From assembly GCA_033032175.1 (NCBI GenBank), contig CM065304.1, positions 16,182,001 to 16,246,000 on the forward strand: a stretch of 64,000 nt of DNA, in the 5' to 3' direction. The DNA is from Saturnia japonica (Eukaryota > Arthropoda > Insecta > Lepidoptera > Saturniidae). How positions within the stretch are numbered: the stretch's first letter is position 1; every line of letters begins with the position of its first letter. The notes beneath the pieces were generated by a model. It saw only the letters and a program-made list of their open reading frames with translations. It ran no database searches and was not told where the DNA came from. Both the position numbers and the translations under genes were made by a program. This document shows, one piece after another, positions 12,741 through 26,361 of the stretch.

Positions 12741-15700
12741 TGAAGAAGAGAGGAGGGGATTAAGTTGAATAGCTCTTTAGAAAAATCGTCACAATATTAA
12801 CGGTAGAATACGCTTAACACGGCAATGCGGCAACTACTAGCGGTCGCCCAATGATCGAAATTCGACCATCGACTTTTTAATCATAGATTATTTTGAGTTT
12901 GACATTTGCCGATGAACCTAACAATGAATATTATATAACTTGCTGTCACCTTTCATTGAGTGTCAATGTCAATATTTTAGGGAGTCTAAGTTCAGTGGAA
13001 CTTGTCGGTTTAGGATTAGCAGTATTAATTTATTTAATTTGATATATTAGTAACATATTTTATTGATAAATTTTAGGTTTCTGCACTTCTTCTCCGTATA
13101 AACTTTGACCATGTCAAATCTCACAGACTTCCGTGTACGCAATACACTTAAAAAGTGTCAGAAATTTTCTTCTCACGTATTAATATAATGATAAAAAATG
13201 AACACCATTTTATAATTATTTAAAAACAAATTCAGTGTTAATACTGTAAGGTAATTCTTAAAAACCAATAACACATTTACTCGCTTTCTATTCATTTTAC
13301 TAAACTAAAAATACTCAAGATAATCCCGCAATTTTTCATCATAAATGCGCTTTAAATGACCACTGTTATCGACCGTCTTGTGTCTATGGCGGGTGTCATA
13401 ATTGGAATACAAATTCGCTCTTTGACGCTACACGGCGGTAGGGCAGTGATTTGGCCCTTTGTGTGGCACGCATTAACTCCTTCAGCCTTACACCCCACAT
13501 TTATCTTTCTACAGGCGAAAGCATGCCATCGCCCTACAAAATAAGGTTTAATATTTGTACAATACGCCAAAGTTCGTTGATTTTCGATTTGAAGTAAACG
13601 CATTAAGAACATTTTCATTTATTGTAATAGCAGTTAAGTAAAATGTGCCTTAAGGTTACATTCTTGAGATCCAGTTTGGTTTGCTTATAGAATGAATAGT
13701 TGTGCCCAAGATTAGTGTAGGCAAGTACGTAATTAGGGTGGAAAATGTTAACAAAGTTCGTTTGGCGTTCGCCAATCAGTCCTGAAGGGGTTTCAGTTTG
13801 AGTATCAGTTTGGGAATTAGGTATCACTTAATTATTGTGCTGTATGTTACTCAAGGAATACGACTTATTTATCGATTCACTTGTGTTAGCAGCTTTACCT
13901 GCTAGAAATTACTATCAATACAGTGATTTGCCAAATTAAAAAAAAATTATATGACACTAAATCTTTTACCCATCATACGAGTACCTATATTAAAAACTTT
14001 TATTTATGTTTATTCCTTTAGGTATACATATAAATATATTATTAATTTCTAATAGAAAATCAAATCAACATTTTAAGCTCTTTAGTTGAATAATATCGTA
14101 CTTCCATAAAATATTAATGTAAATGTTATTCGCCCTTTTATTGATTGATTTTCCAAATAATCATATTCGTTCATTTGATTGTGAAAATAATTAAATTCTT
14201 ACGTCACTAACTTACGAAATTTGGGATTTACCTAAAAAGCTTTTATGTTCTATCTATATCCACCCTTTGAGCGTTTTATGTCATCTAGATAAAAAAAAAA
14301 TGCTCTTTTCTAATTTCAAAACAGCGATTTTGAATACCAAAGTTTTAATTTTCACCAAAAAAAATATTTCATAACTTATCCACATACCTATAGCAGACCC
14401 ATTTTATATATATAATACTTTCTGATGTTATTTATGAGTCAATCAGTGTTGGGTAACTATTTACTAAATACTATGCGCAAAAGCATGTTATGTCAATGTT
14501 TGCAGCCACGTTTAAACGTCTAGATGGAATTTAACAAATTGTTTTAGTTACGAAAAAGGATTTTTTACTCTTTGGCTCCCTTACATAACAAACATATACG
14601 TGAAATTGGCATATATGGCATCCCAGGTAGCAGAAGTATTTAAATTAATTATTGCTAAAACCTAATTCACACCGAGAGTAGCAGTGAGGCAACAGTTGTA
14701 TAAATTATACTGTAATTATGTACGTAGAAATTAAAAAGATAATTTTATCTTCATTTCATTTTGTTTTCATTATATCTTCAAGACTGTTTTAGAGCTTTTG
14801 TAAAAAATATTTCTTAATTTAAAAAATGCAATGCTTTATTACCTGAATGACATGAATTAACAACAGATTAAAGTACTAAATAATAATTATGAAGTGTAGG
14901 TTGTGAACAGTATGTAAAAACTTCAATTGTGTTTCTGAATTGTACGTATGGACTTATTAACTTTCACATTTCTAAATTAAATTAATATATATTTTTCGAA
15001 ATCGGTTCGGTATCGGTAAAAGAACCATATTAAAATAAATATTTTTATAAAATTATAGAAAGACGAATAACATTTTTAAGAACCTATAACTTCTTTATTA
15101 TTATTCATTACTTACATGTATTGACTGTATTGTACTTGTAATAGTATAATATCATAATATTTACGGTACAGGAATGTTGGTTTTATGAATACAAATAGCT
15201 AAAACAGTTTCAAGTGTAAGTGAAAATTCAATAGTGTTCGTGTTCAAATAATAACCCAATAATATTCACATTAAAGAGAAAATCCAATAATGTCTCGATA
15301 ACGGAAGAAATTTCTCGATCGCTATGCATAAATAAACAACAGGCGTAGCCGACGTAATTTTTGTACCGGAGATTTACCTGAAAATTGCCATGCAAATGAT
15401 ATTTTTCTTTGGTTACCAACTCCTTACTTCACACCTCGTTTGTATTACATTTTTATACTTATATCAAATTTTCTCTGTAAAATAGAGATCTTAATGTTAA
15501 CGTCTATATATTAATTGAATTTATATTATACGTATTATACAATTCCGACAATTTTCTCTGTCGGGACTTCGGAATTAGAATTGCCCCTCAGTTTCTCTGC
15601 AGGTGTAAATAAAGGTTATTTGCTTGCTTCTAGTGAGATAATATACTGTTCAATATCAAACATTTGTAGAGATTAAGTATCTGAGCAGAGAGTTTTGTTC

Positions 15701-18230
15701 AAATTGAGAAAAACTTTTCTTAATACATAATATTATATGCACTTTGTCTAAACAAGAAGGGTATTCAAATTAAAATGCAGTTGTGGTATATTGGGATCAT
15801 TTATTTTGTATTCCGCAAATGTAGTCCTCTATACGTTTTGAAGTTTATTACATATTATTCTTATAAATTTCGTGTAATTCGTAACTGAGATTAATTTTTT
15901 AAATAATAAGCCCCCTATTTTTATTTTCATGAACTGTGGACGAGACACCCGGTATTTGCACTGTCGTCGGCGCAAGGCGTCCCTTGGCAAACAAAACATT
16001 CCTATGGCAAACACGCTGCCCTCTATATGAAATTTATTGTATTACTATCTATACTAGGGATAGAACATTTTCTTAACAGTATTGGTATGCAACAAATATT
16101 TTTTTCAGGTTAATATAAAATGATAAAATGAAATTTGAGTGCAGCTTACTTTATAGTTTAAAAAATATTACAATGACATGTATTTTTCTTTCATTATATA
16201 CATAAAGACTTTCTCAAATAAATCACAAGTGCCAAGAATGAGAATTATTGTTTCTTTTTTCTTATTTGTAATTAGTTTTTCTTAGTCACAGAAAAAACTC
16301 CATGTTTTTTCTGTTTTCAAACGCATTAGTCAAATTGAAAGTACATTTTATTCATGGCAACTATCCGTTAAAATTGATACTAATAACGTTGATGGATGAA
16401 ATAACAAAATTATATTTTATAAAACTAACTAAATGACATCCCTTTATATAAATGTGTTCAAAACATCACTAATATATTACGTAATATCAATAAATGGATA
16501 TAAAAATTCTGAACACGAGGCCCTCTGTCAATTACGAAACAATTTGAACATATGAAAAATGATATTATAGAATAACAGCGAGCAATAGCTTTAGCGATCG
16601 TCCACAGATCGACCCACCAATTTCGATCGCAAATGGAAAACGTAATCGGTTTTGACAATTCTATTTTGATGATGTACGTAACTTAATTTGTCACAGGTGA
16701 TTCAAAGATTTAACAGAACTCGAAATCAAACTTTTATATTATTTTGGTGCTGTTACACACAACAGAACTGCAACATTATAATTTATATAATAACGTGTTT
16801 TTAACTATTAAGTACATCGATAGATAATTAAGTTCGTTCGAATAAAAAAACCCGAATTTGGCAACTTTTGGAAAATTGTTTTATATACTTTATACATTGA
16901 AAATAATGCCCGTGAACTAATATTTATTCATTATTACACCTGTAAAAGTAAATATAAATATGCTGGAAAACGCAGCGTGACGTCTTCGTTCAATAAATAA
17001 AACTAATGTTAAAGATATTATGTGCAAAGTTGACTTTACTAGAATTTCAGTTATAAATTTTTTTTAGTACCTACACATAATTTTAAAGCCACTATTTCAA
17101 GGCTTACTAATAATTTTAGAGACACTTATCATAAGATAACATTGAACTGTGTATCTTCATTGAACGGTAACGTCACTTTTTTGATTAGTATAATTTTTAA
17201 TCTTACTTTCAACTCGTGAATTGAATATAAATTTTGTTTTATGGTAATTTTATTATTAAAAACGTATAATAGTTAATTGAAGAAGTATATATTTTTACCT
17301 TCAAGAGTCCTAAAAACAGACCGTCTTCTAGAAACATAAAAACAAACGTTCTCATTAAAAATAAAACTTATATTAGGTACATCTTCACCATAAATCGTTT
17401 TATACTCAAAATAAAACCTAAAAAATATGATTACTGCTGGAAAAAGATTATTATTACCAATATAGTTTCAAATACCATACAGCTGCAGTATTTTATGTAT
17501 GTTTTTTTAATATTTGATTTAGATTTAGGGGATTTTCTAATAGCCCTAACATAGCCTAAGTTTGATTGAACTAAAAAATAATACCTTCTGTACGCGTCCT
17601 TTCATAAATTTACTACAAACTAATTCGCGAGTTGACAATATGCATAAAAATTAAAGTTATTATTTAATCACATATGTTTAAAGATAAAAACCCCTAAAAA
17701 ATACAAGCATGGAAAAAACAATTGTAAAGCAAGCAGTGCAAAACAAAATGTAATGTTTTTGCTTGGAAGTTAGAAACTATAATAAAAAGTTACCTCAAAG
17801 TACAATATTTATCTATAGAGTTGAGTGTTATTTTTATTACGTTATCTTGTGTGTCTACATTATTTTAAAATTACTACTAAGTGTAGAAATAGTGACCTAG
17901 GAGCTGTATAAATTTCATAAGTTTCAACTGATATTCTATTAACTCAACTTTGTACATAATACATTTAAACTTATTGAACGATGACGTCATACGCGGTCAT
18001 ATGAACATAACGTTGCATTTTTGTGATATGTCACAAAAATGATATGTATAAGATTATGTATATGGTATAATATATGTCTTATCTCATTATATCCTCAAAA
18101 ATGCAGGAATTGCTATTTCAACCGTCAACGAAGTACGTATAGAAAAATACTCCGTAACGGTATCGTGGTCATCTCACCCTCCTTGTGTATTAAGGTGGTG
18201 GAGAAACTGTTTCAGGGTGTATTACTCTAT

Positions 18231-19735
18231 TCAGTTTGAATCATCGCATCCCTCTAATAAGGGACGGTTCTCTGTTAGCTTATTTAGATGGTGGCCTTAT
18301 CGTGCTGTTTTTTGGCATCGTAGAGCGGTTGAGCTTTTACGACATGCTTCCGCAGGATCCATGCTACTGTGTATGTCGACTAGGAGATCGGGAAAGACAC
18401 AGATGGCCTGCACCCGTGGGTCTCCGCCGGTTACCTCCGTAAGATTGACGATGGGTGTGGTTCCCTTCGTATTAGCAGACAGAGACTTTTTCTTTTTGTT
18501 GCTCTCAGGGAAACCGCGATGAGTCGCCATAAGGCTGCATATCGTGGCTTCCTGCACCATCTCCTTGGAGGAATTTGATCCCTGATTGTTCTGGGTGCTG
18601 CGGGGTCCACAATGCGGCTCGTCGTCCCAGCTATAATGCCTGCGTGACGGTTAGATACCTCCCGTCTGAACACAGGACACTGTTGGTTGCTCGCCGGGTG
18701 TAGGCCCCCACAGTTGGCACAAGTTGGTAGTACTTCCCATGGACAGTCGCACAAGTATGTGAGGTATGCCTCCCCGCAACGTACGCAGGCTGTCGGTCGG
18801 TGACAATTGAAGGAGGAGTGCCGGAACTGCTGGCAGCGATGACACTGGGTAGGTCCTGTCTTCCCCCTCCAACACTCGATTTTAACTCCCGGCATCAATA
18901 ATAACTCGCTCACCTCGTAGATGGACGGTATGGGATTCGGTGTGTGCTTGAGGGTGCAGAAGTATATGCATCCCGGCCTTTCGTTTCGATCCTTTATGGG
19001 TCTGACGAACTCGGGTTCGAACTCCAGATCCATCAGGGCTGCTTTGATGTTTTCGGGTGGTGTGTCCACGCGAAGGCCGCGTATTGCAACCTTCAGGCTT
19101 CTTTTTGTTGGCAGTGAGTAGGAGAACCAGCTTAGACCCTCTTCCTTTTCCAACTGTGTCAGATATCGTTGTATGATACGGTATTCTTCGGGGTCGGACG
19201 GGATGAAACGCTCATTGGGCCCGTAGCCGAGCATCTCGGTAAGGTCTCTGAAACGGGCTGCTCAATTGAGTAGGTGCTCCACGACGATCGGCGGGTATTT
19301 CTTGCCTCTACCGGTCGGTTTTGATTTGGCGGTGCTTGATCCAGGTTGGTTGGACTCACTTGGCACAGCATGCAGCACGACGTCATTCTTGTTTTTGGCA
19401 ATCGTTTTCTTGGGAATGGGCTCGCTCTGGTTGGCAGATTTTATAACAGGTCGTGGAGTCTGTGCGGCGCCTTTGTAGGCGCGATCTTGTGCGAAGTCCT
19501 TAGAACGGGCTTCGGTTGGGCTGTCAAATTGGTCGGGCCACACACACGGCCAGATGATGGAGCCACACTCGCGCCGGTCCCTGGCTTCGCAGCTGGGAGT
19601 TTGGGCTTCTTCGCGGCTCTCTGCGGAAGAGGCTGGCTATCCAGTTGTTTTGTAGTAAGCGATGTTAAACAGAGGCCGGCTTCTATACTCAAGCTTGAAT
19701 CTCCTCGCTTGCGCCTTTGAGCCCTGCCTTTGTAT
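18231..19735 (-). pseudogene. Broken ORF1 (gag-like) of a Jockey-type non-LTR retrotransposon
   Basis: The best-preserved part, on the minus strand from 19234 down to 18431, contains SLPTKRSLKVAIRGLRVDTP and later three zinc-knuckle-like cysteine clusters. The first, CHRCQQFRHSSFNC, is a clean C-x2-C-x4-H-x4-C; the second has lost its histidine; the third, CANCGGLHPASNQQC, follows closely. This RNA-binding layout (PRE/C2HC type) is known for Jockey-group ORF1 proteins, which package the element RNA. An in-frame stop near 19262 separates it from an upstream segment in the same frame. Further frame changes occur near 19470 and near 18500. No ORF2 follows. The piece is clearly more GC-rich than the flanking intron, which suggests transplanted, relatively recent sequence. 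The antisense open frames over it are shadows. Confidence 0.8.
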
Positions 19736-20330
19736 GGTGGTCGCGATCCCTACAATTCAGGTATAATACTACATATACATGGACTGATCTCGGAACATTA
19801 TAAACCAAAAGAAAATCATAGATGGGTTTATCACTATGTGTATGGTATTGTAGTTATATTACAATTTGAATCCAATATATTAACCGTCCCAATAAAACTT
19901 CAAAAATAATTAAAATCACCCTTATCGTACCAGCTTGCTGGAAGGGTTTTTGAAAAATTTGAAACCCCTTTTATATCTTACCAAAAGCATAAATATGAAC
20001 TTTCCTATGGCTAATTTGAGACATGGTGAGTTCTTCATTCAAACTTTCATTCCATATTTCAGCCCTGCAAGTTTTATTTTCGTGGCATAAGCTACCCATG
20101 TCCTTCTTCAGGTCTAATAGGTATATCGCTATACAAAAACTCATAAAAAATTGGTTTGCTGTTTTTCATATAAATACTCGTCCCCTATTTTGTTCCGTTC
20201 AAGTTTTATTTTTACGACAAAATGTAGCTTAAGTTCTTTCCCAATCTAATCTCTATACCAAAATTCAGAAAATCGGTAAACAGACAGAGCTACTTTCGCA
20301 TTTTATAATGTTAGTATGGATTATTGTCGA
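19736..20330 (+). repeat. Dispersed repeat, copy inverted relative to 55240-55935
   Basis: Reading the 55.2-55.9 kb block in reverse gives the same landmarks: GGTCGCGATCCCTAC, AACCAAAAGAAAATCATAG, AAAGCATAAATATGA and an end like TTCGCATTTTATAATGTTAG. Both copies contain diverged sub-repeats of about 100-125 bp. The family is unclassified and non-coding. Confidence 0.7.
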
Positions 20331-20339
20331 TTTGATCAA

Positions 20340-20598
20340 AATCGATTGAGAATAAATATTTTTTATGATTTCTAATATCAATATGGCATTGATAATTCTT
20401 ATAGCCTATCGATTACGGAATAACATATACATACTTCCCTTGTACAAAATTTCTTTAAAATCAGTCAAGCCGTTTTTAAGTTAAATCCAGGCAAACAAAC
20501 AAAAATATTCATCAATATCCTTTATAATAGATGTCTATATGGAAATTTACGAAATAAAACTACATATACAGACATAACTACAAATATATTAATATAGA
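20340..20598 (-). mobile_element. Helitron-like repeat, 5' part
   Basis: Read on the minus strand it begins TCTATATTAATATATT, the same start as the element at 26362-27164. It shares the phrase CTTCCCTTGTACAAAATTTC (plus-strand spelling) with the internal units of that element. The 3' end with CTAG is not present, so the copy is truncated. Confidence 0.5.
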
Positions 20599-22984
20599 TT
20601 ATATTATATTAACTCTATCAACAACTGAATTAATACGTTTCCGTAATAAAAATTAAACTATACAGTGCGAGTGAATTAAATTTATTTCATATCTTATCAC
20701 TTCCTCAGTCGCAATCGAATCTTACTCAGATTCTAAAACTTTTTGATTACTTTTTTAATCTATACAAAATCTTTAAAATATAACTGTAAACAACGGTTTA
20801 TAACGACATTTGTATTTGGAGAAATTAGCAGTACCTATCGAGTAGAGCAGAATTATTTTTCAATAATCTCAATAATTTCAATATATCAATATTGCTAATT
20901 TTGCTGATCGGTTAGCTTCATAGTTACTCCCTAGATCATCAGTATTATGTATAATGGAATAAATTTTATACCTATAAGAGGTAAAAGGTATATTTGTCTT
21001 CCAGGCAGCGCAAGCTATCGACTCTTTTCTGACTCCAACATCAACTGCATTGTAATACGTTTCACTATATCCATCTATATATCAGAGTACTATTAAGTAC
21101 ACTGTAAGACATTATTTGGCTATTATTTTACCTTACACTTCCATGTGCCATAAAACCTGCTATCTCCAGCTGAATAATTTTACAATTGCTTTAGAATTTC
21201 TTAAAACGATTCAAGTAATGAGTAACTAAACTCGAAAGCGATAAACCTCTTTTTATTAAAAATGAAACTACATTGGTTTCTTCTGCAAAGCTCCCGTATA
21301 CTAGCGACCCTCGAACACAGCACGGTCATTAATCATAATCATCTTTGCGATGATATCGCGACCGGCCCTAGTAGCGGCCATTTAGTCACCCTCCATTTAA
21401 CTTCTGTTGTGAATATTTTTTGACTAAGAAACATGCCAGGCTTGGGGTGCTTTTCGACGAATAAGTATAAGATGTTCTGGGAATTTATTCGCAAACAAGT
21501 GTCTGTGCAATTTCCTTTCTATGTTATAATACAGATGAGCAATTTTCCTCAAATAAAAAATAAATTATGAGATTAATCTAAATAAGTTCTTAGAACACTA
21601 TAACTTATTGGATGAACAAGTTCTTAGTACTTAGGTACTTATACTTTCTTCCTCTATGAACTGCCATCAAGTGAAATTAATGAAAATATATATTTGTCAT
21701 TATTGCAATATGACTCTAACCACTGGTACAAACTGTGATGTTGTATAATAGCAACTAATAATAATATGGATAAACCTAGTCGTGCTTTTTATTAGTTCTT
21801 TTCGCCGATAGATATAATTTTCTAGACGCCGAGCTCGTCATTTTATCGAACATAAGTATCTTATGATCAAAGTCGAGCAAAACATTTTTATAAACTGGTT
21901 TTTATGTTTTACAATAAATATATACATTAAATCGTGTTTGAAGTCATACAGGAAAACTTGTCTGAAATAAATAAAAACAAGAATGTTGAAAGCCAATCGT
22001 TTGTTAAATCACTCCACAAGTGACTTGCAACTATTAGAACATTTTTCATCATAAACGCTTCGACAACCTTTGATGGGCCTTTACTTCCGATTCATTTAAC
22101 GCATCCATAATTTTAGCAATAGAGGGTTAGTAAGTATAATTACCTTAGTTACAAGCATATTCTAATCGATTTATTTATTGAGTTAAATGACATGAATTTT
22201 AAACCAATAATAATATATAATATAATTTGTGGTATCGTTTCTATAGACGTACATTTCATAATTCTATTATTATAATAATATTATTATTATGATATTGTTT
22301 TCAACACAATTTTCATGTAGAAGCTGCTTTCTTCTACAATTTTTGCTTGGCGGCAGCGCGTCCTTCTACCTGAAATCTCTTTCTAACGAAAATATTATCA
22401 CGCACCCACACACGTCAATATTATTGTCAATACCCCTGCCTTCCCCCGACATTGTTGAAACGATATAAGAATTTCCAGAAATCTGCAATAATTTTGTCTA
22501 TACCTACAATACTGAAATATTAAATTTCAATATTGAAATGATTGCCCATAATATTGTGTGTGCGGGTAAACCTATAGGTTTTTGGCGACAACTTTTCAAG
22601 TTCAAGGTGGTAGTTAGGTAAGCTAGTAGTAAGAAAATACCTTACCGCAATGCTATGCTTTCATTATGATGTTTGCCTTCAACGAAAGTTTAGACTCATT
22701 GTAGGGATTCGAATTCGAGTAAAAAATGTCGACTGAAAAAGGAAATGAAAATTTCTATAGAAAATCTCTACCGATTATTTTTGTTCTAGCAGGTCTGTAC
22801 GTCTCACTGTTATCCTAAGCGTTACTGTGGGTACTATTTACGTTACTCGTTACTCTTGAAAATGATTCGAATTTGATTTTGTTCCTGATTCGATGTCACT
22901 TTTGATTCGAACTACAAGCGTACTCTTGAACCAAACCAAAACGTTCCGCACAAATAAAAAAAAATAGTCATGGTGAATCAATTG

Positions 22985-23221
22985 AGGTGCTTAAATGACT
23001 TACGCTGAGTAAACCATAAGAGATATAGCAAAATGTGCCAAATAATTGTAGACATTAAAAATACCTACAAAAAAGTCAGCGAGAGTATATTATAGTATAT
23101 ATCTATCTTCTAAGGAACACCAACAATAAGCATTTTTGGCTTTAAAATAGCCGAGAACAGGAGAGCATGATTCGTGCGGGCATTCTGTAGTCCACGTGAG
23201 CGAAGCCGCAGGCGCAGCTAG
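22985..23221 (+). mobile_element. Short non-autonomous repeat with Helitron-like 3' end
   Basis: Begins with a variant of the 9585 repeat start (AGGTGCTTAAATGACTTACG) and ends GAGCGAAGCCGCAGGCGCAG then CTAG followed by T at 23218-23222. Much shorter than the 9.6-kb copy; non-coding. Confidence 0.5.
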
Positions 23222-24497
23222 TACTAAATATATTTACTTTTTATATAAAAACTTAAACATTAAAACTTACCCTGTATTTAATGGAATTATCATTTTCCAC
23301 TGTTGTTTTAATCATGTTGTTTAAACATAGAATAATTTCTTCTAAATGATTTATAATCTGTTTGTTATAATATTTCCTCATATTTTGCTAATATCTTTAT
23401 GCATGTATGCTTATTTGGTTCAGTATTACAAAACAAACCATAAGAATGAAAAAAATTAAATAAATATCACAATATTAAAAAGTAGCTTTTTGTTATCGTG
23501 TTTTTAGACGTTTAATTTCGATCTAGCGACTCGAATCATAGCTATCAGATTGCATCAAGAATACGCATTTTTTGATCCTAACGAATTAACTCGATCGAAG
23601 TTAGATCTGTTTCCAGCAACAGCACGATCGTGCGCTAGTGTTGATTTCAAGAATACGAAATGACTGAATGAATAATATTCGATTCGATTCAGAACTCGAA
23701 CGCGTCAAGAGTAAGGCGGCTGGCCCACATCAATCATGGAAAACTGGACACGGAAGCCAGAGTACTACTAACTACTCGAATTACACAGTATTATAATACT
23801 TATATGTTATTTCCATTTCTAAATTCCATCGGAAAATAAAAACAAGTGTGAACTTGTCCTAGAAACCACCCTAACTTTACAAAAAGCGCATATCCCTCCC
23901 AACAATTTTATAGTTTCGGCAGTAACTATGTAAATTACACTCATAATTCTAGTTATATTCAAATTGAAACAATAGCGCCCTCTAACGGTTGCCGTCGCCT
24001 TTGTTAATATTATAATAAAGTAATAATTGTTAATGACACTCAAGTCCCGGGCAGTCGCGCTCGCACTACTGAGCGGGGCAAATTCTACAGTCTGACCCCT
24101 TATTAATAATTAATAATACAATAATTTGTTGTAATTGACGTCATCAAACCTGATTAAATGTAATTTTCTTGTTTTTATTGCAATGGTTTTTTCACGGAAT
24201 TGAATCGAACGTATTGTTTCGAGAAAAGTAATAAACATTATACAAAAAGCGAGCAAAAAGCTTACGAAAGACTTTTTAGATGTCTATACTAATATTGGTA
24301 GCATCAATTTAAAAATAAGCATTTTTTGACCATGATAAGATATATAAGCCTTAATGTGCCCTACGGTTTCAGCCGTGTTATATTTTATTCGACCAAGTAT
24401 CCAACACGCGCGTGACGTGCCGCCAACGCACCCCTGTAGTCCGTCGTTTGTAAAACGTGTTGCAAAACGTATGATTTGAACTTTTATTATTATATTA

Positions 24498-25759
24498 GGT
24501 CCTTACATATGAAATTGGCGTTTTGTTGAACTGGTCACTTTGATCTCAAATATCTGGCGTCTGGTTAGAAATTCCAAATTCAAATTAATTCCAAATTTAG
24601 GCTTGTGTATTTGTGTTTCGAATTTCATTTGTTTTTGCACCATTTTATTTTTCTTTGACATCGTTCTTTTCACAAAATAGAAAATTTAAAATATCGCCTT
24701 ATTTACGAATATAAGTTCCATTGTGGCATCAGTGCTGCCGAATCAGCTCGAAGGATTAATGATATGTATGGGAAAGCTACTGTAAAAGAAAACATGGTAC
24801 GTTTTTGGATCCAACGTTTTCGTTCTGGAAATTTTGACCTACGAAACAAACCCCGTGGATGGCCGGAGATCCTAGTTGAAAATGAAGAATCAAAGGTGAT
24901 CGTTGAAGCGGATCATTCGCAAACCACATCAGAGTTAGCGGCAGACTTCGGTGTGAGTGATAAAAAAATTATTCACTTGAAACAAACAGGAAAAGTGAAA
25001 AAGCTCGAGAAATGGGTACCGCATGAATTGACTGAAGCACGCCAACAACACCTATTGAGTTCGGCATTACATTACTCAACCGTCATTATAACGAGGGAAT
25101 TTTGAATCATATTGTTACTTGTGAGGAAAATGGATCCGATCGGAAACGCTCATCATAGTGGTTGAACCCAGGAGAACCGGCCAAGTGCTGTCCCAAACGA
25201 AAGTCGTCTTAGAAAAAGGTACTGGTGAGTGTTTGGTGGACCAGTGCTGGTATCATATACTACTGCTTCCTAAGATCTATCCAGACGATAACGGCAGATC
25301 TGTATTGTCAACAAATGCAAACCATGATGGTAAAGCTAGCCGTTAAACAACCGAGACTGGTCAATATCTCAAGCCCACTGCTGCTTCAGAGCAACGCAAG
25401 ACCCCATACTTTACGACCGACAGTTGCTAAATTAGAGGAACTGTATTTGGAACGTCTCCTAAACCCACCATATTTCCCGAACATTTCTCCAACAGATTAC
25501 CACTTTATTCGGAATTTGGACAATTTCTTGCAAGAAAAATAAATTCAATTCCGATAAGGCTGTCCAAACTGCCTTCAAAGATTTTATTGATTCTTGCTCC
25601 CACAATTTTTTCAGCAATGGAATCAGTGAATTACCTTTAAAATGGCAAAAGTGCATAGATAATAATGGTACATACCTCAATTGATTTAATATATAATTTC
25701 ATAATATTTTTTTCATTTTACTTTTACCATTTAAAACGCTAATTTCATATGTAAGGACG
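24498..25759 (+). mobile_element. Mariner transposon with inactivated transposase
   Basis: The ends are inverted repeats of about 27 bp with two mismatches: GGTCCTTACATATGAAATT at 24498 and its reverse complement ending at 25759. Both are flanked by TA (24496-24497 and 25760-25761), the mariner target. The 1262-bp length fits a complete mariner. The transposase inside is degenerate and is described separately. Confidence 0.92.
24671..25684 (+). pseudogene. Degenerate mariner transposase
   Basis: The frame from about 24671 reads EYKFHCGISAAESARRINDM, then a helix-turn-helix region and KVKKLEKWVPHELTEARQQ, all typical of mariner. The catalytic triad is damaged. The first acidic residue lies in TCEEN (usually TCDEK). 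The second lies in LLLQSNARPH, where the usual HDNARPH aspartate is gone. The third, in SPTDYHF, remains. Stops and frame changes occur near 25105-25225 and 25542, and no clear initiator ATG is left. The C-terminus KWQKCIDNNGTYLN and its stop at 25682-25684 are recognisable. The protein cannot be active; the ends could still be moved by a related transposase. Confidence 0.9.
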
Positions 25760-26361
25760 TAATATTTACAGAATAAGTAGGACGATTTTATTATAGAAAA
25801 ATTAGAACAGAAAACTGATAATTTTGTCACCTAATAAATGTAAGTTAGTTTAAACTTATGTAATACAACGGTCACGTTTACGCATATATAAAACTACCAA
25901 TGTCGAATTTAGGTACCAACTTGTTTGATGAAAAGAGCTTAACATTTGAATGGCTTTTTTATATGTAAGAAAGAATTGTATATTCAATTATAATAACATA
26001 CTTTATTTAGTCCTAAGATTAACTAAATTTGAGCGATGGTAAATTCATTAACATAAATTGGTAAGTAGTAGTTAATCGTGATCCATCTTATAATATTTTA
26101 ATCATAGTATCTGCTTCGCATGATTTTTGCTTGTATTTACTACTTACTGAGATATTCAGTGATTTACTTGTACGAAGGTATCGGAATAACCTGTGGTAGA
26201 ATAAGCTTAGTTTACCAGTATCTATGCTAATGCAGATACCTTGCGGCCCCATGAACTCATTACAGCCCATTGTAATGCAATCTATGCAGCTTATCTTGGG
26301 TTTTTTCGGTCGACAGTGTTGTTGATTCAGTTACTATGGTGACGGGTATCTTTATGTAGGA

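Noticed and set aside
13352..13618. 88-codon minus-strand open frame and its plus-strand partner at 13356-13544
   Set aside because: No motif, no splice context and both strands open; it looks like a chance frame in a slightly GC-richer patch.
18217..18522. 101-codon + strand frame, and + strand frames at 18236-18442, 18921-19121 and 19346-19720
   Set aside because: They are antisense shadows of the GC-rich Jockey gag, which has clear zinc-knuckle motifs on the minus strand.
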